The position numbers and the translations under genes were made by a program. Below are positions 1-6,112 of a stretch of DNA of 11,674 nt, one piece after another. Below the pieces are notes generated by a model that was given only the letters and a program-made list of their open reading frames with translations, did not search any database and was not told where the DNA came from. Every line of letters begins with the position of its first letter. Within the stretch, counting starts at the first letter, position 1. Source of the DNA: Candidatus Arcticimaribacter sp. UBA7428 (GTDB taxonomy: Bacteria; Bacteroidota; Bacteroidia; Flavobacteriales; Flavobacteriaceae); NCBI GenBank assembly GCA_002477625.1, contig DLQQ01000070.1:9725-21398 (forward strand), read 5' to 3'.

Positions 1-234
1 CAATATAAGGACGTTAAAGATGTGGTTTGGGCCCAAGAAGAACCTCGTAATATGGGTGTATGGTCACACTTACTCCTTCACTTACCAGAAGCAGCTCATT
101 TCCGACCAGTGTCCAGGCGTTTTTATGCAGCTCCAGCTGCAGGAAGCGCAACGCGATTCAAAAAAAGACACGGCGAAGTCATTGACTATGTTTTTGATGC
201 CACCAAGAATAATTTTATTAGAAAAAATAAATAA
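1..234 (+). CDS. sucA: 2-oxoglutarate dehydrogenase E1 component, C-terminal end (partial)
   Basis: The last 77 codons of a gene that begins outside the window, ending at TAA 232-234. E1 is the thiamine-diphosphate-dependent decarboxylase of the cytoplasmic 2-oxoglutarate dehydrogenase complex. It decarboxylates 2-oxoglutarate and passes the succinyl group to the lipoyl arm of E2. The visible part carries the C-terminal signature of the family: VVWAQEEPRNMGVW, then a short helix, then FYAAPAAGSATRF and KKRHGEVID. Reading begins in frame at base 1, so the ATG at 20 and GTG at 22 are not real starts. sucB follows 28 bases downstream on the same strand, the usual sucAB arrangement, which strongly supports 2-oxoglutarate rather than pyruvate specificity. 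The thiamine-diphosphate-binding domain lies upstream and cannot be checked here. Confidence 0.93.
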   Translation, partial: QYKDVKDVVWAQEEPRNMGVWSHLLLHLPEAAHFRPVSRRFYAAPAAGSATRFKKRHGEVIDYVFDATKNNFIRKNK

Positions 235-262
235 ATAACACGACCTGTTAAAACCCATTCCT

Positions 263-1471
263 ATGATTTTAGAAATGAAAGTTCCTTCACCAGGAGAATC
301 AATTACCGAAGTTGAAATTGCTCAATGGCTTGTTGCCGAAGGAGATTATGTCGAAAAAGACCAACCCATTGCCGAAGTAGATTCAGACAAAGCAACCTTA
401 GAGCTTCCTGCCGAAGAAAGTGGAACAATTACGTTCAAAGCAGAAGAAGGCGACGCAGTTGCTGTTGGCCAAGTCGTTTGCCTAATTGATACAGAAGGTA
501 AACCAAGTGGTGATGCTCTCCCTGCGGAAGCTCCTGCTAAGAAAGAAGCACCAGCTGTTGTCGAAAAAGAGGTTGCAGCACAAGCGACATACGCTTCGGG
601 CTCTGCTTCCCCAGCGGCAAAGAAAATATTAAATGAAAAAGGAATCGATGCCAATGCCGTTTCTGGCACTGGAAGAGATGGTCGAATCACCAAACAAGAT
701 GCTGTTGATGCAGTGCCTTCAATGGGAACTCCTCCAACTCACGGTTCCCGTGACGATAGCCGCAAAAAACTATCGATGCTGAGACGTAAAGTCGCACAAC
801 GCCTCGTAAGTGCCAAAAATGAAACGGCTATGTTGACTACGTTCAACGAAGTCAATATGTCCCCCATTTTTGCCCTGCGAAATGAATTTAAAGAAACGTT
901 CAAAGCCAAGCACAATGTTGGATTAGGCTTTATGAGCTTTTTCACCCGAGCCGTAGTTCGTGCTTTGGAATTATATCCTGATGTCAATTCGATGATCGAC
1001 GGAGATTATCAAATTGAATACGATTACTGCGATATCAGTGTAGCAGTTTCAGGGCCAAAAGGGCTTATGGTTCCTGTTGTTAGAAGCGCAGAAACCTTGT
1101 CTTTTAGAGGTGTTGAAACAGAAATTAAAAGATTGGCTATTCGTGCCCGTGATGGTAAAATCACAGTGGACGAAATGACCGGTGGAACTTTTACCATCTC
1201 CAACGGAGGTGTATTCGGTTCTATGCTGTCAACACCCATTATCAATCCACCACAATCGGGTATTTTAGGGATGCACAATATTATTGAACGTCCAATCGCT
1301 GTAAACGGAAAAGTTGAAATTCATCCGATGATGTATTTGGCTTTGTCTTACGATCACCGTATTGTTGACGGGAAGGAGTCTGTAGGCTTTCTTGTAGCCA
1401 TTAAAGAAGCATTGGAGGATCCAATTGCATTATTGATGGACAACGACCCTAAGAAAGCTCTAGAGCTTTAG
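263..1471 (+). CDS. sucB: dihydrolipoyllysine succinyltransferase, E2 of 2-oxoglutarate dehydrogenase
   Basis: A complete 402-residue E2 that transfers succinyl from its lipoyl arm to CoA, yielding succinyl-CoA in the TCA cycle. It forms the core of the cytoplasmic OGDH complex. Domains in order: one lipoyl domain (about 1-78) with the lipoylation site [10 protein letters not shown], lysine 43; an Ala/Pro/charged linker (about 80-112); a peripheral-subunit-binding domain (about 114-150, [14 protein letters not shown]...[12 protein letters not shown]); and the catalytic acyltransferase domain (about 170-402) ending in the SYDHRIVDG motif with catalytic His365 and Asp369. Length and single lipoyl domain match bacterial SucB. 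The ATG at 263 starts [14 protein letters not shown], which fits the family; Met5 is a possible later start. The E3 gene (lpd) is not in the window. The 3' end overlaps the convergent protease gene by 12 bases, with no terminator between them. Confidence 0.97.
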   Translation: MILEMKVPSPGESITEVEIAQWLVAEGDYVEKDQPIAEVDSDKATLELPAEESGTITFKAEEGDAVAVGQVVCLIDTEGKPSGDALPAEAPAKKEAPAVVEKEVAAQATYASGSASPAAKKILNEKGIDANAVSGTGRDGRITKQDAVDAVPSMGTPPTHGSRDDSRKKLSMLRRKVAQRLVSAKNETAMLTTFNEVNMSPIFALRNEFKETFKAKHNVGLGFMSFFTRAVVRALELYPDVNSMIDGDYQIEYDYCDISVAVSGPKGLMVPVVRSAETLSFRGVETEIKRLAIRARDGKITVDEMTGGTFTISNGGVFGSMLSTPIINPPQSGILGMHNIIERPIAVNGKVEIHPMMYLALSYDHRIVDGKESVGFLVAIKEALEDPIALLMDNDPKKALEL

Positions 1472-1894
1472 AAAGAGTTTCTTGCTTTTATAATCGATTA
1501 AGGCGTTAGTTTTTTTAAGAAAATCAGCGCCTATAATCCCATCGATTACTTCACTCCCTTGTTCGGACAGTGAGCTGTTGATTGAATCCATATCCAGTAA
1601 AAAGAATGTTAACTTAGTTAAGAAGACAGTACCATAGCTGATGTTGCTTTTTGCTGTTGGTTTAGCTTCTAATTTTTCACTCCCCGCCCCACTCAATTCT
1701 AAGGTCTTGTCTTTCCCAATAAGTTCAAAATAAACTTCCTTATCGGCTCTTATGCAGCTATTAGAAGCCCCCGTATCAATTAAAAACAAGCCTTCAACAG
1801 CGTTTACTTCCAACTGAGCTACTAAATGTTGGCTTTTTGTTCTCTTTAAACGAATTGAAGTGTATCCTTTGGGTTCTAAAATATTTTTCAGCAC
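1460..1894 (-). CDS. retropepsin-like (clan AA) aspartic protease family protein
   Basis: A small soluble protein with the retropepsin fold signature. [12 protein letters not shown] contains the catalytic Asp-Thr-Gly-Ala, and [10 protein letters not shown] near the end is the second hydrophobic-Gly element that packs against the active site. A single DTGA means the active form should be a homodimer, as in viral retropepsins (established for the family; activity of this protein is inferred). I see no signal peptide or membrane segment, so it is probably cytoplasmic. I chose the GTG at 1894 (144 residues) over the in-frame ATG at 1924 (154 residues) for two reasons: a TATCTTTG promoter box lies at 1913-1906, between the two starts, and homologues as I recall them begin about ten residues before the GY motif. 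Substrate and role are unknown. It is tail to tail with sucB (12-base overlap) and divergent from the tatD-like gene. Confidence 0.82.
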   Translation of the reverse strand: MLKNILEPKGYTSIRLKRTKSQHLVAQLEVNAVEGLFLIDTGASNSCIRADKEVYFELIGKDKTLELSGAGSEKLEAKPTAKSNISYGTVFLTKLTFFLLDMDSINSSLSEQGSEVIDGIIGADFLKKTNALIDYKSKKLFLKL

Positions 1895-1905
1895 TCTTTT
1901 TTTTT

Positions 1906-1913
1906 CAAAGATA
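1906..1913 (-). promoter_or_regulatory. Bacteroidota -7 box (TATCTTTG) for the aspartic protease gene
   Basis: The minus strand reads TATCTTTG, an exact match to the Bacteroidota TAnnTTTG element. No good TTG-type -33 element is visible about 19 bases upstream. The box lies downstream of the in-frame ATG at 1924 and 11 bases before the GTG at 1894, with an A-rich stretch between. If it is used, the ATG cannot be the translation start. Confidence 0.5.
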
Positions 1914-1971
1914 CAGAATAGCATTCCAATATTTTTGATCTGTGTTTTCTGCCCTTCTATAACGAAATGTC

Positions 1972-1979
1972 TATTTTAG
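1972..1979 (+). promoter_or_regulatory. possible -7 box (TATTTTAG) for the tatD-like gene
   Basis: TATTTTAG matches TAnnTTTG with one mismatch and sits 4 bases before the ATG at 1984 in the short divergent intergenic region. No -33 element at normal spacing is seen, so this is weak. If it is real, the transcript would be leaderless or nearly so. Confidence 0.25.
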
Positions 1980-1983
1980 CCGC

Positions 1984-2754
1984 ATGCAATTAATAGATAC
2001 CCACACCCACCTATACGCAGAAGCTTTTGACGAAGATCGTGATCTAATGATTCAAAGAGCTCTTGCCACTGGGATTACTGATTTTTTTATTCCAGCTATT
2101 GATTCGACCTATACCGATCGGATGCTGTCTCTCGAAAAACAATATCCAAATCAAATGCATTTGATGACGGGTGTACATCCGACCCATATAAAAGAGAACT
2201 ACAAAAAAGAATTAGATCATGTTTCTTCATTGTTGGAACAGCGAACTTTTTGTGCGATTGGCGAAATTGGAATTGATTTATATTGGGATAAGACCTTTAT
2301 TAAGGAACAACAAGAGGCTTTTGATTTACAAATTCAGTGGGCAAAAAAGTATAAACTTCCTTTTGTAATTCATTGTCGTGATGCTTTTGATGCGGTTTTT
2401 GAGGTCCTTGATGGACATAATCCAGACGATTTAAGTGGAATTTTTCACTGCTTTACGGGAACATTAGAACAGGCAAAACATGTTTTGACATATAATTTGA
2501 AGTTAGGAATCGGAGGAGTGGTCACTTTTAAGAATGGAAAACTGGATCAATTTTTAAATCATATTCCTCTGAGTGAAATTGTGCTCGAAACCGACGCACC
2601 TTATTTAGCTCCGACTCCTTATCGAGGAAAAAGGAACGAAAGTTCTTATATACAGGAGGTTGCAGCTAGAGTAGCTGTAGTATATGGACTGCCCATCGCT
2701 ACAATTGCAGAAGAAACTTCGAAGAATGCATTGGAAATATTCAAAATAAAATGA
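1984..2754 (+). CDS. TatD-family metal-dependent hydrolase (putative 3'-5' DNase)
   Basis: A complete 256-residue TIM-barrel hydrolase of the TatD family, known for metal-dependent deoxyribonuclease activity and in some members linked to DNA repair or D-aminoacyl-tRNA handling. All expected metal ligands are visible: DTHTHL (His7, His9), IGEIGID (Glu94), FVIHCRDA (His130), IFHCFTG (His155) and LETDAPYLAP (Asp204). Length is typical and there is no signal peptide, so it is cytoplasmic. The ATG at 1984 gives the usual MxLIDTHTHL beginning. It stands alone: the protease gene diverges upstream and a tRNA gene follows 67 bases after the stop. No hairpin terminator is visible after it. Bacteria often carry several TatD paralogues (TatD, YcfH, YjjV), and I cannot tell which subgroup this is. 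Confidence 0.93.
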   Translation: MQLIDTHTHLYAEAFDEDRDLMIQRALATGITDFFIPAIDSTYTDRMLSLEKQYPNQMHLMTGVHPTHIKENYKKELDHVSSLLEQRTFCAIGEIGIDLYWDKTFIKEQQEAFDLQIQWAKKYKLPFVIHCRDAFDAVFEVLDGHNPDDLSGIFHCFTGTLEQAKHVLTYNLKLGIGGVVTFKNGKLDQFLNHIPLSEIVLETDAPYLAPTPYRGKRNESSYIQEVAARVAVVYGLPIATIAEETSKNALEIFKIK

Positions 2755-2821
2755 TTTAGTGGGGTTTAAATTTTTAGGAGAAGTAATTTTTTTGTTATTT
2801 CGAAAACCTAAATTTAATTTT

Positions 2822-2909
2822 AGAGAGGTGGCCGAGTGGTCGAAGGCGCACGCTTGGAAAGCGTGTATACGCCAAAAGCGTATCGAGGGTTCGAATCCCT
2901 TCCTCTCTG
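2822..2909 (+). tRNA. tRNA-Ser (anticodon GGA)
   Basis: A full class II cloverleaf can be folded by eye. The acceptor stem AGAGAGG 2822-2828 pairs with CCTCTCT 2902-2908, with discriminator G2909. A D arm begins at 2831. The anticodon stem CACGC 2849-2853 pairs with GCGTG 2861-2865, around loop TTGGAAA with anticodon GGA at 2856-2858. A long variable arm pairs ATACGC with GCGTAT. The T arm is GAGGG/CCCTT with loop TTCGAAT. The long variable arm and GGA anticodon define serine and decode UCC/UCU. The 3' CCA is not encoded (GCAA follows), so it must be added by CCA-adding enzyme. Confidence 0.97.
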
Positions 2910-2910
2910 C

Positions 2911-2941
2911 AAAAAAATTAGGTTAAACAGTATTTTTTTTT
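2911..2941 (+). terminator. possible A/T-only hairpin between tRNA-Ser and exbB
   Basis: AAAAAAAT (2911-2918) can pair with ATTTTTTT (2932-2939), and the T-run extends to 2941. The stem is purely A-T with a loop of about 13 bases, so it would be weak. It could end the tRNA transcript, or it may only be the A/T-rich spacer of the exbB promoter. Confidence 0.25.
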
Positions 2942-2948
2942 ATCTTTA
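2941..2948 (+). promoter_or_regulatory. probable -7 box (TATCTTTA) of the exb operon
   Basis: TATCTTTA matches the Bacteroidota TAnnTTTG box at all but the last base and lies 33 bases before the exbB ATG. That would leave a leader of about 28 bases, A-rich and without a Shine-Dalgarno sequence. No clear TTG -33 element is seen. Confidence 0.45.
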
Positions 2949-2981
2949 AACCTTTATTTAACAAGAACAAAAATTTATCAA

Positions 2982-3755
2982 ATGAGAAAATTATTCGTTG
3001 CCCTTGTAGCCAGCATTTTAATGACCGGTTTTTCCGCAAATGCAAATACAATCAATCTTATCACTGCTGATAATTTAGCAGTATCGACAATCGTTCAAGA
3101 AGATGATGAAGCCTCAGGTGAATCTGCTTCTTTTACTCAAGAACTTAAAACACGTTTTATTGAAGGAGGACCAGGTTTTATGGGAATCGTTTTAATTTGT
3201 TTGATCTTAGGTCTTGCAATTGCTATCGAAAGAATTATTTTCTTAAACCTAGCAACTACGAACACAAAAAAATTGACTGATGGTGTTGAAGAAGCTCTCG
3301 CTAACGGCGGAGTCGATGCGGCAAAAGATCTTTGTAGAGATACTAAAGGTCCTGTAGCTTCAATCTTTTACCAAGGTCTTGATCGTGTTGATGAAGGTGT
3401 AGAGAGTGCAGAAAAAGCTGTTGTAGCTTATGGAGGCGTTCAAATGGGTCAATTAGAGAAAAACGTTTCTTGGATTTCTTTATTCATCGCTCTTGCTCCA
3501 ATGCTTGGGTTCATGGGAACTGTAATCGGGATGATTCAGGCCTTTGATAAAATTGAAGCGGCAGGAGATATGCAGCCTTCACTTGTAGCTGGAGGTATTA
3601 AAGTTGCACTTTTAACAACGGTATTTGGTCTTGTTGTTGCAATTATCCTTCAAATTTTTTATAACTATATCGTTGCTAAAATTGATAGTATCGTAAACGA
3701 CATGGAAGACGCATCAATCACCTTGGTTGACATCCTTGTTGCGCATAAAAAATAG
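2982..3755 (+). CDS. exbB: ExbB/TolQ/MotA-family proton channel protein
   Basis: A complete 257-residue inner-membrane protein of the MotA/TolQ/ExbB family. These form a pentameric proton channel that, with ExbD, converts proton-motive force into movement, normally to energise TonB-dependent outer-membrane uptake. It has a probable cleavable signal peptide (about 1-22, MRKLFVALVASILMTGFSANA) and an acidic spacer (about 37-50), then three membrane segments: about 66-90; 162-186 with the family core APMLGFMGTVIGMI; and 206-232 with KVALLTTVFGLVVAI. The cytoplasmic domain (about 91-160) lies between segments 1 and 2. The signal peptide and extended N terminus are absent from E. coli ExbB but fit Bacteroidota members as I recall them. 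It is the first gene of the operon, behind the -7 box at 2941-2948, and is followed after 25 bases by the small membrane protein gene. ExbB is preferred over TolQ or GldL because two ExbD proteins follow. Confidence 0.92.
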   Translation: MRKLFVALVASILMTGFSANANTINLITADNLAVSTIVQEDDEASGESASFTQELKTRFIEGGPGFMGIVLICLILGLAIAIERIIFLNLATTNTKKLTDGVEEALANGGVDAAKDLCRDTKGPVASIFYQGLDRVDEGVESAEKAVVAYGGVQMGQLEKNVSWISLFIALAPMLGFMGTVIGMIQAFDKIEAAGDMQPSLVAGGIKVALLTTVFGLVVAIILQIFYNYIVAKIDSIVNDMEDASITLVDILVAHKK

Positions 3756-3780
3756 TATACATCCTTTAAAATTTGTAATT

Positions 3781-4227
3781 ATGAATTTTCATAAAATAGT
3801 AAAAATTGTTACAGGTATTCTAGGTGTGTTGGGAATTGTATTCCTTTTCATGGTTATTGGATCTGGTGACGAAGAAGTAAAGGCTGGTGCAGCTATGGGA
3901 GACTATAGTACGGTTAGTCCTTTAATTTCACTCGCGCAAGTTATCTTGGCAATTGCTGTAATAGCTACTTTAATATTCTCTCTTCTTGGTCTTTTTTCAG
4001 ACAAAGAAAAGTTGAAAAAAGCTGTGTTTTCTATTGTGGGTCTTTTAGTAGTTTTAGGAGTTGCTTATGGTACTTCTGAAGGTGTTGAAACTCCAATGAA
4101 AGACGGAGAAGTTTTATCAGCTATGGGGTCTCGTTTAGTAGGTACAGGAATTAGAATGTTTTATTTCCTTGCAATCATTGCAATTGGATCTATGCTTTTC
4201 GCTAGTGTAAAGAAATTAATCAAATAA
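3781..4227 (+). CDS. uncharacterised small membrane protein inside the exb operon
   Basis: A 148-residue protein whose family I cannot name. It has about four hydrophobic segments (near 6-26, 49-72, 80-96 and 123-143). A short loop at about 27-47 contains GSGDEEVKAG, a charged DKEKLKK turn lies at 74-80, a longer loop at about 97-122 contains EGVETPMKDGE, and the tail is basic (VKKLIK). There is no signal peptide distinct from the first segment. The ATG at 3781 is preferred: extending upstream to 3727 would run into exbB. It sits between exbB (25-base gap) and exbD1 (10-base gap) on the same strand, so it is almost certainly co-transcribed with the motor genes. I infer a structural or assembly role with ExbB/ExbD, without direct evidence. 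It shows no ExbD-like single anchor with periplasmic domain. Confidence 0.85.
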   Translation: MNFHKIVKIVTGILGVLGIVFLFMVIGSGDEEVKAGAAMGDYSTVSPLISLAQVILAIAVIATLIFSLLGLFSDKEKLKKAVFSIVGLLVVLGVAYGTSEGVETPMKDGEVLSAMGSRLVGTGIRMFYFLAIIAIGSMLFASVKKLIK

Positions 4228-4237
4228 ACTAAGAATT

Positions 4238-4858
4238 ATGGCAAAAAGAGCAGCACCGGAGGTAAATGCCGGATCGATGGCGGATATTGCATTCTTACTT
4301 TTGATTTTCTTTCTCGTTACGACGACAATTGAAACCGATTCAGGAATCAACAGAAAGCTCCCTCCAACTGATGAAGTGGTAGATCCACCCATCATTAAAG
4401 AGCGAAATATCTTCACTGTGGTTGTAAATAAAAACAACCAATTTCTAGTAGAAGAAGAGCCTATGGATATCGCTAACATACGTCAAGCGGCAATTGAATT
4501 TCTAGATAATGGTGGTGGAACTGGTGATGAGGCTTGTGACTATTGTCAAGGAGCCAAAGATCCAAGTTCATCAGATAATCCAGAAAAGGCAATTATTTCT
4601 TTGAAAAACAACCGAGAAACTTCTTATAAAGTATATATCGCTGTACAAAACGAATTGGTTGCAGCCTATAACGATTTGAGAGATCGCGAATTTGTGAGAC
4701 TCAATCCACTTTTAGGATTAACTTTTGTAGAAGCGAACAAGCGTTATGCTGATCCTCGTTTTGAAAATGAAAGAAAAAAGTTAAAGCCAAAACTAGATGA
4801 AGTTAAGGCAATGTATCCTCAGAAGTTGTCTGAAGCAGAACCGAGTAAGAATAATTAA
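4238..4858 (+). CDS. exbD: ExbD/TolR-family biopolymer transport protein, larger paralogue
   Basis: A 206-residue ExbD, the subunit that works with ExbB to use the proton gradient. It has a short cytoplasmic N terminus, then one membrane anchor (about 14-32, SMADIAFLLLIFFLVTT) with the conserved Asp16 that takes part in proton transfer. A periplasmic domain follows, starting with the family motif INRKLPP (37-43). It is longer than E. coli ExbD (about 140 residues). A Gly-rich insert near 92-114 contains Cys100 and Cys103 in a CxxC arrangement followed by DPSSSDNPEKA, after which the sequence returns to an ExbD-like pattern. The C-terminal part (about 166-206) is charged and helical. It lies 10 bases after the four-segment protein gene and 11 bases before the second exbD, which fits one operon and a possible ExbD1/ExbD2 heterodimer. 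Confidence 0.92.
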   Translation: MAKRAAPEVNAGSMADIAFLLLIFFLVTTTIETDSGINRKLPPTDEVVDPPIIKERNIFTVVVNKNNQFLVEEEPMDIANIRQAAIEFLDNGGGTGDEACDYCQGAKDPSSSDNPEKAIISLKNNRETSYKVYIAVQNELVAAYNDLRDREFVRLNPLLGLTFVEANKRYADPRFENERKKLKPKLDEVKAMYPQKLSEAEPSKNN

Positions 4859-4869
4859 AACACATAAAC

Positions 4870-5355
4870 ATGGCTAAATTTAAAAAGAAACAAGACGGAG
4901 GAACTCCTGCTATTTCAACAGCATCTTTACCCGATATTGTTTTTATGTTGTTGTTTTTCTTCATGGTTGCAACCGTAATGCGTGATAGTACTTTAATGGT
5001 ACAAAACACCTTACCAGCAGCGGATCAAATTCAAAAATTAGATAAGAAAGATCGTGTCATGTATATCTATGCTGGGAAACCATCGAGCCGATATGCAGAC
5101 AAATACGGGAGTCAAGCTCGAATTCAATTGAACGATAAGTTCGCAACAGTTGAAGATGTTGGAGCTTTTGTATTGGCCGAACGCGCATCGAAGCGTCAAG
5201 AACTACAAAACGTTCTTACTACTGCTTTGAAAGTTGACGGAGACACCAATATGGGATTGATATCCGATATCAAACAAGAATTAAGACAGGTTAATGCTTT
5301 GAAAATTAATTACACTACTCGTTTAGGGGATTATACTCAGAACACTAAAAACTAG
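4870..5355 (+). CDS. exbD: ExbD/TolR-family biopolymer transport protein, second paralogue
   Basis: A 161-residue ExbD paralogue. It has a basic N terminus (MAKFKKK), an anchor at about 20-38 (SLPDIVFMLLFFFMVATVM) with the conserved Asp22, and a periplasmic domain of about 120 residues beginning with the NTLPAAD segment. It lacks the CxxC insert of the upstream paralogue and differs from it throughout the periplasmic part, so this is an old, diverged pair rather than a recent duplication. It is the last gene of the exb operon; the hairpin terminator lies about 20 bases after its stop. Two ExbDs beside one ExbB suggests a mixed ExbD dimer inside the ExbB pentamer (inference). TonB is not encoded nearby, so the partner must be elsewhere or not be TonB. 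Confidence 0.92.
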   Translation: MAKFKKKQDGGTPAISTASLPDIVFMLLFFFMVATVMRDSTLMVQNTLPAADQIQKLDKKDRVMYIYAGKPSSRYADKYGSQARIQLNDKFATVEDVGAFVLAERASKRQELQNVLTTALKVDGDTNMGLISDIKQELRQVNALKINYTTRLGDYTQNTKN

Positions 5356-5376
5356 CCTAGCTTAATAAGCTACATT

Positions 5377-5408
5377 AAAGGGTGTTTCATTGAAACGCCT
5401 TTTTTTTT
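5377..5408 (+). terminator. intrinsic terminator of the exb operon
   Basis: GGGTGTTTC (5380-5388) pairs with GAAACGCCT (5392-5400), with G-T wobbles and an ATT loop. The stem can be extended by A-T pairs (AAA 5377-5379 with the T-run), and an uninterrupted run of T reaches 5408. It starts about 20 bases after the exbD2 stop and ends 26 bases before the next start codon. Confidence 0.88.
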
Positions 5409-5422
5409 GCGATAACTTCTGC

Positions 5423-5430
5423 TACCTTTA
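5423..5430 (+). promoter_or_regulatory. possible -7 box (TACCTTTA) of the outer-membrane protein gene
   Basis: TACCTTTA fits TAnnTTTG except at the last base and lies between the exb terminator and the ATG at 5435, with only four bases (CCAA) before the start codon. No proper -33 element is seen at normal spacing. If it is used, the mRNA would begin at or next to the ATG. Confidence 0.35.
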
Positions 5431-5434
5431 CCAA

Positions 5435-6112
5435 ATGAAGTATTGTATTGCAGTATTCTTTTTTATAGCCAGTTTTTCGATTGTAGCACAAGATAGCTTG
5501 CCAACAAAGCGAGCTAAATATAAAGAAGATCAATGGTATACGAGCCTATCGTTTTTATTTGCAAACGAGTCGATCGAAGGTTTTCGTTTCAACGGTATAT
5601 CGCATGCTTTTAATCTCGGCTTTATAAGAGATTTTCCTCTGAACCAAGATTCCAATCGGGCGCTAGGTATTGGCTTAGGATACGGAATAAGTAATTATGG
5701 TTCTAACCTTACCTCAATCAAAGAAACCGGATCACCCGATCAATTAAATTTAATTGAAAACACCTTACTCGCTTCCAAAAACAGGTTGATAACGCATTTT
5801 TTTGAAGTACCCATTGAATACCGCTGGCGCACCTCTACCGCGTCCACCTATTCATTTTGGAGAATTTATACTGGATATGTATTTCGATACAATTTCTTTT
5901 CAAGAACCAAACCTTTTACGGGCAATTCAACACGTTTAACGGAGGTCAACCCATTTGCACACGCCCTAAAATTATCGGCGGGTTACAATACGTGGAATAT
6001 CTACATCGAATATTCGCTGTCTCCATTTTTTAAAAAAGGAACACAAACCGATCGGGGAGTTCCTCTGGAACTCAATTCCATCAAAGCAGGTTTGATCTTT
6101 TACGTCTTATAA
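5435..6112 (+). CDS. predicted outer-membrane beta-barrel protein (porin-like, function unknown)
   Basis: A 225-residue protein with a clear signal peptide (about 1-18, MKYCIAVFFFIASFSIVA, cut before QDS). The mature part is rich in aromatic residues and alternating hydrophobic/polar stretches, such as DQWYTSLSFLFA, RALGIGLGYGISNYG, FFEVPIEYRWR, FWRIYTGYVFRYNFF, HALKLSAGYNTWNIYIEYSL and SIKAGLIFYVL. This pattern fits an eight-to-ten-stranded outer-membrane barrel ending in a hydrophobic strand. It resembles the loosely defined Bacteroidota 'porin family/outer membrane beta-barrel' proteins, but I cannot assign a substrate. The ATG at 5435 is chosen because it begins the signal peptide; upstream codons lie in the terminator. 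It follows the exb operon but has its own possible promoter. Its stop overlaps the convergent rpoN stop by six bases. Confidence 0.8.
   Translation: MKYCIAVFFFIASFSIVAQDSLPTKRAKYKEDQWYTSLSFLFANESIEGFRFNGISHAFNLGFIRDFPLNQDSNRALGIGLGYGISNYGSNLTSIKETGSPDQLNLIENTLLASKNRLITHFFEVPIEYRWRTSTASTYSFWRIYTGYVFRYNFFSRTKPFTGNSTRLTEVNPFAHALKLSAGYNTWNIYIEYSLSPFFKKGTQTDRGVPLELNSIKAGLIFYVL

Noticed and set aside
346..1278. Open reading frames on the minus strand opposite sucB
   Set aside because: They are antisense shadows of a clearly coding, conserved gene and show no domain, promoter or recognisable protein pattern.
2755..2821. A terminator hairpin after the tatD-like gene or a tRNA promoter
   Set aside because: Only a six-base CCTAAA/TTTAGG pairing and loose TAnnTTTA matches with wrong spacing are present; neither is convincing in such A/T-rich sequence.
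3727..3780. Upstream extension of the four-segment protein into exbB
   Set aside because: It would overlap the exbB 3' end and add residues with no membrane or conserved character; ATG 3781 has normal operon spacing.
2982..5355. The motor operon as GldL/GldM gliding machinery or TolQ/TolR
   Set aside because: The first protein has the three-segment MotA/TolQ/ExbB layout and both small proteins have a single anchor with an ExbD-type periplasmic domain. GldL has two segments and GldM is far larger, and no tolA, tolB or pal is present.
5435..6112. Assignment of the beta-barrel gene to PorT of the type IX secretion system
   Set aside because: Size and barrel character are similar, but I see no sequence feature specific to PorT, and my recollection is that porT sits in a different gene neighbourhood. 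Left as a beta-barrel protein of unknown function.
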